From assembly GCA_944323425.1 (NCBI GenBank), contig CALUSL010000007.1, forward strand, positions 1-64,000: 64,000 nt of DNA. The letters run 5' to 3'. This document shows, piece by piece, positions 25,290 to 33,262 of the stretch. The notes below the pieces were generated by a model that worked only from the letters and a program-made list of their open reading frames with translations, ran no database searches and was not told where the DNA came from. This DNA comes from Candidatus Gastranaerophilales bacterium. GTDB lineage: Bacteria > Cyanobacteriota > Vampirovibrionia > Gastranaerophilales > Gastranaerophilaceae. The stretch's first letter is position 1; each line of letters starts with the position of its first letter. The translations under genes were made by a program, and so were the position numbers.

Positions 25290-26813
25290 ATGAATTTTCT
25301 GTCACTTATAACGTTGATATTTGCACCGATAGCCGCGGCTATCCTGATTTTGATACCAAAATTTCCTAACCATCAGGTCAAGGTGAGACGTTTCGCCAAG
25401 GCTTTTGCTAGTTTGCATTTTATTTATGCAATGCTGTTTCTTGTATTTTTTGATACCGGATTGTATGGAATGTCTTATGAACAAGAGTTGACTTTTTTCA
25501 ATATAAGCTGGCTTAAATCAATGGGGATAAGTGCAAAATTTGCCGTAGACGGAATATCTTTACTTCTTGTTATTCTGACTGCTTTTATTGTGCTGATAAC
25601 TTTTGTTTTGAGCAAAATGCATATTCGAACAAAGCACAAACTGTATTATTCAATGGTATTTCTGTTTGAATCGGCAATACTTGGTATTTTGTGCGCAAAA
25701 GATATGTTTATGTTTTTTGTATTCTGGGAATTGTCGCTTATACCGTTGTATTTTTTGATTTCACAATGGGGAAATTCAGAGGCAAGAAGTTCTGCAATGA
25801 AGTTTACTCTTGCTTCTTTTACAGCCAATGTTTTTCTGTTTTTTGCAATGCTTATCCTGTATTATTATAATTTTGCGGTAAGCAATGTTTTAACAGCAAA
25901 TATAGATTCATTGAGTATGGATGAAAGTATTTATCCTCTGTGGTTTCAGATTTTTGTATTTGTTAATTTTCTTATCGGGTTTGTTGTGCGGGTTCCATTC
26001 GTATTTTTCCATTCCTGGTATCCGGATATACAAAATAAAGCAAGTGCTCCTGTAAATATACTGGTTGCAGGAACTTTACTCAGTACCGGAGTGTATGGAT
26101 TAATAAGATTCAATATGCAAATATTTCCTGAAGTGTTCAAGCTTTTTGCTCCTGTATTGATGTGCTGGGGTGTTGTAAATATAATATATGCAGGTGCATT
26201 GTCTATTATTCAGCCTGAAATAAAGAAAATAGCTGCATACGCCCAGATATCAATGATGGGATTCGTTATGATAGGGCTGGCATGTTTGAATCAGGTTGGA
26301 TTTAACGGGGCTGTATTTATGACACTGTCTCTATCTATTGTTTTTACTGCATTATATGCAGTGATTTCTTCGGTTCAGTTCAGAACAAAGACTACTTATT
26401 TAACAGCATTAGGCGGTCTTGGGCAGGTAATGCCAAAATGTATGTATTTTTCATTGATAATTTGTTTTGGAGCAATAGGTGTACCTTTTTTGATTACTTT
26501 TGCGCCGAAATTAATGATATTATCGGGTGCAATACTATCAAATCTTGAAGAAGAATTGATGGTAAAAATTGTTGCAATAATAGGACTCCTTGCGATAATT
26601 TTTGCTTCTGGTTATATAATGTATCTGTTCTATAAAGTATTTTGTTCGGTATTGCTGGAACAGTGGAAAAGACTTAAGGATCTAAGTCCTCAGGAAATGA
26701 GTGTTATGTCTGCACTCTGTCTTGTTATAATATATTTCGGAGTGTATCCGATGTCGGTTATACAGATTTATCAATCAGTTTCGAATTTCTTATTAGATAT
26801 ATTACAGGTGTAA
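25290..26813 (+). CDS. NADH-quinone oxidoreductase subunit M-like protein
   Basis: 507 residues, full length for NuoM, about 14 membrane helices. MFFVFWELSLIPLYFLISQWG (Glu147) is the helix 5 motif. VVRVPFVFFHSWYPDIQNKASAP and LVAGTLLSTGVYGLIRF are helices 7-8. By hand alignment three channel residues are changed: Lys234 to Arg234, Lys265 to Ser265 and Glu407 to Lys407 (TFAPKLMILSG). In complex I this subunit is an antiporter-like proton channel. One base after the L-like gene and 11 before the N-like gene. Confidence 0.85.
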   Translation: MNFLSLITLIFAPIAAAILILIPKFPNHQVKVRRFAKAFASLHFIYAMLFLVFFDTGLYGMSYEQELTFFNISWLKSMGISAKFAVDGISLLLVILTAFIVLITFVLSKMHIRTKHKLYYSMVFLFESAILGILCAKDMFMFFVFWELSLIPLYFLISQWGNSEARSSAMKFTLASFTANVFLFFAMLILYYYNFAVSNVLTANIDSLSMDESIYPLWFQIFVFVNFLIGFVVRVPFVFFHSWYPDIQNKASAPVNILVAGTLLSTGVYGLIRFNMQIFPEVFKLFAPVLMCWGVVNIIYAGALSIIQPEIKKIAAYAQISMMGFVMIGLACLNQVGFNGAVFMTLSLSIVFTALYAVISSVQFRTKTTYLTALGGLGQVMPKCMYFSLIICFGAIGVPFLITFAPKLMILSGAILSNLEEELMVKIVAIIGLLAIIFASGYIMYLFYKVFCSVLLEQWKRLKDLSPQEMSVMSALCLVIIYFGVYPMSVIQIYQSVSNFLLDILQV

Positions 26814-26824
26814 AGCAAAAAATT

Positions 26825-28273
26825 ATGAATGGAATTTTGAATGACATATTGAACGCATATTTGCCGGAGAGCATTATTATAGTATTTATAATATTTAGTC
26901 TTATAGCCTCTTTGTTTTTTAACACATCTTTGTATAAACTTTCAAAGTGGTTTACGCTTCTCGGAATAACAATGGCACTTGGCGCAACTTTCTTTTTGCC
27001 TATAGATCCCGATAATATGGAAATTTTTGCGTTTAACGGTGAAATTGTTTCAAATATTTATACAATATTTTTTAAGATTCTGATTTTAATGAGTGCTTTT
27101 TTCCTTACATTGTTATCGAGAAACCTGATTCGGGAAAAACGTGACAGGGCGTTTGAATATTTCACTGTATTTTTATGTGCAGTCTTGTTTGCTATGTGCA
27201 CGGTTAGCGTGACAGATTTTGCCGGTTTGTTTTTTTCTATAGAGGGGCTTGGATTGTGCAGTTATTTGCTTTTGAATTTTTCTAAGACTCCTGATTCAAA
27301 GCAGTTGAGCTTTGGATATTTTGTTCAGGGAAACGTTGCAGCGCTTTTGTTCCTGTTCGGTTTTTCATTTCTGTATGGATTGTGCGGGGAAATAGGGTTT
27401 GCTGCAGTCGGAGATTATCTTGCTCAGACCAATTCTTTTATCCTGCTTACATTCTCTTTAATTTTAATGTTGAGCATATTTCTGTTCAATCTCGGTATTG
27501 TTCCGTTTTCGAGCTGGGTTGCGGATACCTTTGAGGGGGCAAGTTATCCTATAGCTGCTTTTATGTCTACTATTCCGGTGCTGGCTGGTTTTGGTATATT
27601 GTCCAGACTTTTGCTGGTGTTTATAAATTATTTGCCGGTTTTGAAAATTTTGTTTGTTTGTATTGCGATGTTGACAATACTTTTCAGTTCATTGAGTGCA
27701 ATACGACAAACAACAGTAAAAAGGCTGATGGCATATAGTATGAGCGTACAATCTGCGATAATGCTGCTGGGACTCGGAGTCTTTTCTGTTTTTAGTCTTT
27801 CGGGTGTTTTGTTTTATATTCTTTGCTATATGTTTGTAAATACCGGGGTATGGGCTGCCATTATTCTGTTTTATGATTCTTGTAAACTCAACAATATCGA
27901 GGATTATAACGGTTTGATATTTCACAGACCATATTATGTAATTGCTTTTACGACGGTGTTGATTGCGCTTGCCGGACTTGCGCCAACCAGCGGATTTGTC
28001 GCAAAATTATATCTGTTTTCTGCTGTGGCCAGATCCGGATTTTTGTTTTTGCCGTTTCTTATTATTTCAATGCTGGCATGTGTAATTATGATTTTTGCAT
28101 ATTGGAAACTTATTCGTTCAATGTTTAGGCGTGTAAATACTGAAGTCTCTATTGATACAAAAATTGTTTCTTCAAAATTCATTCTGTATGCTTGCGCACT
28201 TGCATCTGTTTTACTCTGTATATTTGCAGACAAAATAATTCAGCTCTGTCAATCAGCAGCGTATTATTTATAA
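26825..28273 (+). CDS. NADH-quinone oxidoreductase subunit N-like protein
   Basis: 482 residues, about 14 membrane helices, NuoN size. SIEGLGLCSYLLLNF (Glu140) matches the helix 5 Glu, and APTSGFVAKLYLFSA (Lys394) the helix 12 Lys. The helix 7 motif reads IFLFNLGIVPFSSWVADTFEGAS, with Asn222 where Lys217 is expected. Helix 8 reads STIPVLAGFGILSRL, with Val252 in place of Lys247 (hand alignment). It ends the block; the convergent fliR gene begins two bases later, so no peripheral-arm genes follow. Confidence 0.85.
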   Translation: MNGILNDILNAYLPESIIIVFIIFSLIASLFFNTSLYKLSKWFTLLGITMALGATFFLPIDPDNMEIFAFNGEIVSNIYTIFFKILILMSAFFLTLLSRNLIREKRDRAFEYFTVFLCAVLFAMCTVSVTDFAGLFFSIEGLGLCSYLLLNFSKTPDSKQLSFGYFVQGNVAALLFLFGFSFLYGLCGEIGFAAVGDYLAQTNSFILLTFSLILMLSIFLFNLGIVPFSSWVADTFEGASYPIAAFMSTIPVLAGFGILSRLLLVFINYLPVLKILFVCIAMLTILFSSLSAIRQTTVKRLMAYSMSVQSAIMLLGLGVFSVFSLSGVLFYILCYMFVNTGVWAAIILFYDSCKLNNIEDYNGLIFHRPYYVIAFTTVLIALAGLAPTSGFVAKLYLFSAVARSGFLFLPFLIISMLACVIMIFAYWKLIRSMFRRVNTEVSIDTKIVSSKFILYACALASVLLCIFADKIIQLCQSAAYYL

Positions 28274-28274
28274 T

Positions 28275-29057
28275 TTAGAAAATTTTAGCAAAAGACAGAA
28301 AATAGTCGGTTATTACATTAAATATTATCGGCATTATCCATATAAGTATTGCTGCGCCGAGAACCGGTTTAAACAGAAAGCTGAGCTGGAAAACGTTTAC
28401 CTGAGGGGCGGTTTTTGAAATTATACCGAGAATCAAATCCTGACCGAGTGTCGCAAGAAGTACAGGCGAGGCTATTTGAAGTCCTACGTATAGAACATTG
28501 GCTGTTAATTTTATCAGGTATTCCATATTGACAAGCTGATCTAAGGGAATGGACGTAGCATATACGGGAAAAATTTCAAATGTTCTCAAAAGTGCAGCTA
28601 TAAGCCAGTACATTCCTCCTACATGAAGAAAGATAATTAGTGCAAAAATAGCAAAAAAGTTTCCCATGATAGAAGTTTGGGATGATGTGGTAGGATCGAG
28701 TACTGTGGCTGACGAAAGACCCATTTGCATATTTATCATATCTCCGCCTGCAGAAATAGCAGAGGTTATGCATTGCGCAATAAAACCAAGGATTGCTCCT
28801 GCGACAAAATTTAAAATCAACCCTAATATTAGCGCAGAACCTGATGGAACTACCGTGGGTTTTATAATAAGAGAGAGGATGATTGTTAAAATTAAAGCAA
28901 ACGAAAGTTTAACCATCCCTATGATTTCTTTTCTGTTTAATACCGGTGCAAAACGCATAAAGCCGAGTATTCGCGCAAAAATAAATATACCAACACCGAG
29001 TGCGCTGTTGAATTCTGGAAAATATTTAGGAAAGGTATTGATTATTGTATCTAGCAT
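28275..29057 (-). CDS. fliR: flagellar export apparatus protein FliR
   Basis: 260 residues with six to eight membrane helices. FIFARILGFMRFAPVLNRKEI at the start, AGGDMINMQMGLSSATVLDPTTSSQTSIMGNFF (the most conserved FliR region) and the LLATLGQDLILGIISKTAPQVNVFQL segment confirm FliR, part of the type III export gate with FliP and FliQ. It is last in the fliM/N-O-P-Q-X-R run. The ribosome site is weak. No FlhB fusion. Confidence 0.94.
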   Translation of the reverse strand: MLDTIINTFPKYFPEFNSALGVGIFIFARILGFMRFAPVLNRKEIIGMVKLSFALILTIILSLIIKPTVVPSGSALILGLILNFVAGAILGFIAQCITSAISAGGDMINMQMGLSSATVLDPTTSSQTSIMGNFFAIFALIIFLHVGGMYWLIAALLRTFEIFPVYATSIPLDQLVNMEYLIKLTANVLYVGLQIASPVLLATLGQDLILGIISKTAPQVNVFQLSFLFKPVLGAAILIWIMPIIFNVITDYFLSFAKIF

Positions 29058-29063
29058 TTATTT

Positions 29064-29411
29064 TTAGTCCGGTGTATCCAGTATCATAGAGGTGTCTTTG
29101 GGCGGCTGTTCTTGCACTTTTATTTTGTATAAATACTGATTGTTTTTTGTTTTTACAACAAGATTGCTTGTGCCAAGATCAAGAGCTTCTACAGTTACTT
29201 TTGAATCATTTGCGAATATGTTTGAGATTGTTTGAGCTTTTACTATGTCGGGATTAGATACCTCCAGGTCCATTGGTCTTTCATCAAAAAACAGTACAGC
29301 CGTATCTGTGGGTTGTAATATGAGCGTTTCTGTTGAATTTGCACAAAATGCGTTTGAGGAAGATATTGCTGCTAATAAAATAAATGTTGAAAAAAAGTGT
29401 TTTATTTTCAT
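29064..29411 (-). CDS. exported protein with secretin N-terminal (pilus-formation N) type domain
   Basis: 115 residues: a signal peptide (MKIKHFFSTFILLAAISSSNA), then one beta-rich domain. ILQPTDTAVLFFDERPMDLEVSNPDIVKAQTISN followed by KVTVEALDLGTSNLVVKTKNNQYLYKI resembles the N-terminal domain of CpaC/secretin-type pilus proteins (T2SS-T3SS pil_N). No secretin pore follows. It is encoded between fliQ and fliR with gaps of 1 and 6 bases, so it is probably made with the flagellar export gate. The role is unknown; a periplasmic part near the export gate or P ring is an inference. Confidence 0.65.
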   Translation of the reverse strand: MKIKHFFSTFILLAAISSSNAFCANSTETLILQPTDTAVLFFDERPMDLEVSNPDIVKAQTISNIFANDSKVTVEALDLGTSNLVVKTKNNQYLYKIKVQEQPPKDTSMILDTPD

Positions 29412-29412
29412 A

Positions 29413-29901
29413 TTATCTTTCCATTATTCTTTTTCTTTCTATAAAGTTAGGACTCGGATTGGGCATCCTGTCTGAGGGATGATATTTGATTTTTTCATTA
29501 TTGTCAATAAACGGAATTTTTCCGGGATTTCTCATAATATCGCCTATTTCCTGTTTCTGGAATCGGCTTTCTTTCATTTCTTCTGCAAAGGGAACTGTAT
29601 ATCTGTGGTAGTTTGCCGGAAGAACGTAACTGTCTGATGCCGGAATTTGGTTAAATGCCAGAGCAAACCCTTCTTGCAGAAGATTTGTCAGAAGTTTAAT
29701 ATATCCGACACCAAGAATCATTAAAACAAGGAAAACAGCAAGAATTTTGGGTGCAGCAGCAATAGTTTGTTCTTGAACCTGCGTAACAGCCTGCAGGATA
29801 CCTACAATCAGACCGACAAATGCTGCTGTCAATACACATGGCATTGATATCATTAGCATTGTTAGCAGACCTTTGCCCATAAATTCAAGTAATATTTCCA
29901 T
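29413..29901 (-). CDS. fliQ: flagellar export protein FliQ with long C-terminal extension
   Basis: 162 residues; usual FliQ is about 89. Residues 1-88 carry the two helices (LLTMLMISMPCVLTAAFVGLIVGILQAVTQVQEQTIAAAPKI..., then LAVFLVLMILGVGYIKLLTNLL), the export-gate subunit. Residues about 89-162 are an added hydrophilic, Pro-rich tail (NQIPASDSY... to FIERKRIMER) with no domain I recognise. A tail after helix 2 is probably soluble. It sits between fliP and the small exported gene. Confidence 0.9.
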   Translation of the reverse strand: MEILLEFMGKGLLTMLMISMPCVLTAAFVGLIVGILQAVTQVQEQTIAAAPKILAVFLVLMILGVGYIKLLTNLLQEGFALAFNQIPASDSYVLPANYHRYTVPFAEEMKESRFQKQEIGDIMRNPGKIPFIDNNEKIKYHPSDRMPNPSPNFIERKRIMER

Positions 29902-29913
29902 AATTTATATTCC

Positions 29914-30555
29914 TTAATTAAAGCTTGTGACCAATCCGTGTACTATCATGCTCCATCCGTCTACCGCAATGAATATAAGAAGTTTAAACGGGAGTGAAAT
30001 GATTGTCGGAGATAACATAAACATACCAAGTGCCAGAAGTACGTTTGCTACAATAAGGTCAAGTACAATAAACGGCACAAAAATAACAAAACCTATTTCG
30101 AATGCTGTTTTAAGCTCACTTATAATATAAGCCGGTGCCACCTGCCAGATTGTTATGTCATCAGGGGTTTTTGGCTTTCCATTGCCGGATAGTTCGATGA
30201 AAAACGTCATGTCTTCCTGTCTTGTTTGTTTCATCATAAATTCTTTGAGTGGTTTTGAGCCTTCTGCAATTGCCATAACCATGTCACCGTTTTTTGTGTA
30301 ATACGGTTCACCCATCTCCCACATTTTTTGGAAAACCGGGCTCATCGTATACATTGTCAGAATCATAGACAAACCGACAAGAACGATTCCGGGCGGGACC
30401 TGTTGTGTTCCGAGTGCCTGTTTAAGCAGTGAAAAAACTATTGTGTATCTCAAAAAACTTGTCATACAAGTGAATACTAACGGCAGTAAAGAAAATGCCG
30501 TCATGACTATTAACATTTGTATAACAGGATTTAAATCTTTTAAAATACTATCCAT
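29914..30555 (-). CDS. fliP: flagellar export protein FliP
   Basis: 213 residues, four membrane helices. MTSFLRYTIVFSLLKQALGTQQVPPGIVLVGLSMILT is the family hallmark. YIISELKTAFEIGFVIFVPFIVLDLIVANVLLALGM and PFKLLIFIAVDGW complete it. The N-terminal signal peptide common in proteobacterial FliP is absent, so the mature-length form is encoded directly. Core subunit of the type III export gate. AAGGA precedes the ATG; spacing to fliQ is 12 bases. Confidence 0.95.
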   Translation of the reverse strand: MDSILKDLNPVIQMLIVMTAFSLLPLVFTCMTSFLRYTIVFSLLKQALGTQQVPPGIVLVGLSMILTMYTMSPVFQKMWEMGEPYYTKNGDMVMAIAEGSKPLKEFMMKQTRQEDMTFFIELSGNGKPKTPDDITIWQVAPAYIISELKTAFEIGFVIFVPFIVLDLIVANVLLALGMFMLSPTIISLPFKLLIFIAVDGWSMIVHGLVTSFN

Positions 30556-30573
30556 TTTATTTTCCTTTATTTG

Positions 30574-31014
30574 TTATTCAGGAATGTTCAATTTTTTGAT
30601 GATTTCTCTCATCATTGGCTGTTTGTTTGTTCTTCCATTTCTGAGTACTTCACCGTAGTCTATTGCATGACTTCTTGCCGGTTTTGGTTTTATATTTACC
30701 GGTTCAACATCGATTGTGCAATTCAATGGCTGCTCTTCTATACTTTTTATTTCTGCATTTCCTGCATCAAGTTTTGCCAGAAATGTTGTACACTCAGGGT
30801 CTGAGGCAATTAAGAATTTTTCATCCCCTGCTTTTACAACATATAGTGTTTTTTTCGGCGAAATATTAAGAGCATTTTCTATCTCAAGATTGCTTTGCGG
30901 ATTTTTTGTAAATTTTGAATCCATTACAGTTCTTTTGTAAATTACAAAACAGAGCAGTAATGCCCCAACCATTGCTAATGTATAAACCGCGAAATGTACT
31001 AAATAACCTGTCAT
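30574..31014 (-). CDS. fliO: FliO-like flagellar assembly protein
   Basis: 146 residues. One N-terminal membrane helix (HFAVYTLAMVGALLLCFVIY) is followed by a short beta domain with ALNISPKKTLYVVKAGDEKFLIASDPECTTFLAKL, the pattern of FliO cytoplasmic domains (...GPKRSL.LV..G...LL). FliO helps FliP oligomerise. The gene lies directly before fliP, its normal place. The C-terminal 40 residues (ARSHAIDYGEVLRNG...) are not typical. Confidence 0.8.
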   Translation of the reverse strand: MTGYLVHFAVYTLAMVGALLLCFVIYKRTVMDSKFTKNPQSNLEIENALNISPKKTLYVVKAGDEKFLIASDPECTTFLAKLDAGNAEIKSIEEQPLNCTIDVEPVNIKPKPARSHAIDYGEVLRNGRTNKQPMMREIIKKLNIPE

Positions 31015-31029
31015 ATTTTCCTGTCCTGT

Positions 31030-32211
31030 CTAAATATCTTCTTCTTCTACATCAAAGTCACTGTAGTCAAAATCTTCTTCACCTGCCGGTGCATCAACTA
31101 CATTTTCAGGGGAGTTATCTATTGCTCCGTCAGTTTCCGGGTCTGTTGTCTCTTGATTATTGGGAGCATCCTCTTTTTCATCTGTATAGATTTCATCGAT
31201 TCTTACCCCGTATCTATCATTTATAATGACCAATTCTCCCGAGGCAATAATTTTATTTTCGACTTTTAAATCGATTTTGTTTTCATAAACCGAACCAATG
31301 TCGACTACAAGTCCTTCGGACATCTGTTTTAGTTCGCCAAGTGAAATTTTTACTTTTTCAAATTCTGCACCCATGTCGACTTGAATAGTGTCCCACATGT
31401 TGAAATTATTTGCGGAATTTTCATCCATATGTCTGCCTCCATCGTAATCAAAATCTTTAATCAGCGCCGGATTCGGTATGACCTTGAATTTTAGTGTTTT
31501 ATTTTCATATATCAGTGTCATTCGTTTTATATTGCTGTCCTCAAGCACAACAATATCACCTGGTTCCAGTTGCTTTATGTCATTTAGTTTAATTTTTGTT
31601 TTTCCGACACTTATGTTAAATCTTGCCGGACAGTTTTTGAAATCATCTATGCTGAATCGGTGTCTAATTCTCAGTTTTTCAGGTTTTACTGCTATAACTG
31701 GGACTGTTACTATCATTTTGCCGATTGGTTTTTGTTCGTTTTCTAGAAAAAATGTGAGAATGCACTCATTATAATTTACTGTATTCTGGGGGATTTCAGA
31801 TGGTGGTAGTAATATTTCGCTAAAAAACCTGTACAGATAATTATTAAAACCTGTCAAAATTTTTGCTTCTAATTCTGTTATTTTTTCCAGCTCAAAATTT
31901 TTGTTGGTCGGGCTTTCTCCAATAGAATCCTGTAAAAATTCTTTTACAATCTGTTTTGATAGTCTTATGAAAATTGCACGTTCTTTGTTCAACCTGATTT
32001 TTGTTACAAAATATTCATCCTGAGAAGAAAGAAGATTTACGTTTTCACAAATTCCCATGAGCTTTGCTGTGATTTCTGTGTTCCAAAAATCAGAAGAACC
32101 TATTTCAAGATTTTCTGTAAAATTTGCGTCAAACCAGTCATAGGTACGGTTTAGCTGTTTAGAAAATGATGATATTATTTTGTTTTGCTGTTGTTCAAAT
32201 TGCAAATTCAT
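31030..32211 (-). CDS. flagellar switch protein with two SpoA domains (FliM/FliN or SctQ-like)
   Basis: 393 residues from ATG 32211 (GTG 32214 is in frame). The N-terminal 175 residues are unassigned. A first SpoA-like domain (about 195-250: FNISVGKTKIKLNDIKQLEPGDIVVLED) and a second (about 272-345: IQVDMGAEFEKVKISLGELKQMSEGLVVDIG, then ENKIIASGELVIINDRYGVRI) follow. The tail after 345 is acidic. SpoA domains form the C-ring that switches motor direction and docks export cargo. Two SpoA domains in one chain resemble SctQ of injectisomes more than FliN. No CheC phosphatase motif is evident. It heads the operon with fliO. Confidence 0.8.
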   Translation of the reverse strand: MNLQFEQQQNKIISSFSKQLNRTYDWFDANFTENLEIGSSDFWNTEITAKLMGICENVNLLSSQDEYFVTKIRLNKERAIFIRLSKQIVKEFLQDSIGESPTNKNFELEKITELEAKILTGFNNYLYRFFSEILLPPSEIPQNTVNYNECILTFFLENEQKPIGKMIVTVPVIAVKPEKLRIRHRFSIDDFKNCPARFNISVGKTKIKLNDIKQLEPGDIVVLEDSNIKRMTLIYENKTLKFKVIPNPALIKDFDYDGGRHMDENSANNFNMWDTIQVDMGAEFEKVKISLGELKQMSEGLVVDIGSVYENKIDLKVENKIIASGELVIINDRYGVRIDEIYTDEKEDAPNNQETTDPETDGAIDNSPENVVDAPAGEEDFDYSDFDVEEEDI

Positions 32212-32242
32212 CACCCCTAATCTGAGAAAAGGTATCTCAAAT

Positions 32243-32256
32243 TATCCCAAGTCATA
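32243..32256 (-). promoter_or_regulatory. motif shared with the fliA leader
   Basis: On the minus strand this reads tatgacttgggata, 13 of 14 bases identical to the sequence before fliA at 17657-17670. It lies 31 bases before the SpoA-domain gene start. Possible common flagellar control element. Confidence 0.4.
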
Positions 32257-32337
32257 TTTCCCTACCAGTAATAGTACTTGATTTTGGGTATGTAGAGTAT
32301 CGTATATTTGATGTAATTTGTTAAACTTTTTAAATAA

Positions 32338-32361
32338 AAAATCCGGCATGGTCGCCGGATT
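32338..32361. terminator. intrinsic terminator downstream of the coiled-coil gene
   Basis: aatccggc (32340-32347) and gccggatt (32354-32361) form a perfect stem with a 6-base loop. On the minus strand a T-run (ttttttattt) follows. It lies 26 bases past the stop of the gene at 32387-33082, and separates that gene from the flagellar operon. Confidence 0.8.
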
Positions 32362-32386
32362 CTTTAGCTTTTTATGTTAATTTCTG

Positions 32387-33082
32387 CTATTTGTTTTTGT
32401 CTGTAAGAATAAACAGGCTGATTAAATCATTAAGAGCAAGAGCCTGTTTTCTGTAGTCTTGCACCTGTTTTTCCAGTGCCTGTATATTTGCCTTGTACTG
32501 TTGGATAGTGGAAAGACAATCTCTCGCACTGTCGTTTAGTCCGTCTTGAACCTGTTGTGCTTCTTTTAAGACACTGTTCATAGAAATGCCGAGAGCTTCC
32601 ATAGTTTGTCTGATGATTTGTGCACCGGTTTGTTTTGTTACGCCTGAAGGCAGCTGCATAATCAATCTCTTTAGCACTGCGACATTAGACGGCATTGTGT
32701 GCTGCGGAGGATGATTTATTGGTTTTACTCCTGGTTTTGCAAAAATATCTTCTTTTTCGAACACCGGAGAAACATTTTTTGCCCGCGGAAATTCAAAGCT
32801 TGCTGCATCTACATAATTATCTTCTGCAGACGGGAAATCATTTAAAATGTTTCCTGTATCCTCAAAAAAAGTATCCTGCACTGCAAAGTCATCGAAGCTG
32901 TTGTCAGCCGGGATATTTTGCTGGGGTTGCTCGAAATAATCCTGTTGAATATCCTGTTCCTTAATTTCTGAAACCGCTGGTTTGGGCGGTTCTGGAAGCG
33001 GATTAATTTCTATCTCTGCCTGTTTTTTCAGAGCCTGGACTATTTTTTTGCCCACCCCTGAAGGAAGTTTATTTTCTGCCAT
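32387..33082 (-). CDS. hypothetical protein with C-terminal coiled coil
   Basis: 231 residues, no signal peptide or membrane helix. Residues 1-20 include LPSGVGKKIVQALKKQ. About 25-130 is low-complexity, rich in Pro, Asp, Glu and Gln. Residues about 135-230 are ordered: RLIMQLPSGVTKQTGAQIIRQTMEALGISMNSVLKEAQQV then a coiled coil (CLSTIQQYKANIQALEKQVQDYRKQ). The phrase LPSGV occurs in both the N-terminal and C-terminal parts. I do not recognise the family with certainty. It is a single-gene unit with its own terminator. Confidence 0.65.
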   Translation of the reverse strand: MAENKLPSGVGKKIVQALKKQAEIEINPLPEPPKPAVSEIKEQDIQQDYFEQPQQNIPADNSFDDFAVQDTFFEDTGNILNDFPSAEDNYVDAASFEFPRAKNVSPVFEKEDIFAKPGVKPINHPPQHTMPSNVAVLKRLIMQLPSGVTKQTGAQIIRQTMEALGISMNSVLKEAQQVQDGLNDSARDCLSTIQQYKANIQALEKQVQDYRKQALALNDLISLFILTDKNK

Positions 33083-33224
33083 ATTTTTAACCTTTAAGAC
33101 TTTACTTCTTTTGTCAAAATTATATACAAAATATGAATAATTTTCAAAATGTAAATTAATATTACTTTAATTTATGTTAATTTATTTTATGAAATTTTTC
33201 TATATGAAAAAAAATGTTAAATAT

Positions 33225-33253
33225 TTGTCTTAGCTCAAAAAATAGACTATTCT
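33225..33253 (+). promoter_or_regulatory. candidate promoter of the histidine kinase operon
   Basis: TTGTCT (33225-33230) and TATTCT (33248-33253) with exact 17-base spacing; each hexamer matches four of six consensus bases. Transcription would start about 33260, virtually at the ATG (33263), and no ribosome site is visible, so the mRNA may be leaderless. Confidence 0.4.
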
Positions 33254-33262
33254 TTAATTATT

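Noticed and set aside
23288-28273. Mrp-type sodium/proton antiporter operon
   Set aside because: The subunit order J-K-L-M-N and the full M and N sizes fit the complex I membrane arm; mrpB/E/F/G-like genes are absent.
28275-32211. Virulence-type injectisome operon
   Set aside because: FliP/Q/R could belong to either system, but FliO, FliA, FliS and flagellin in the same window make a flagellum the better reading.
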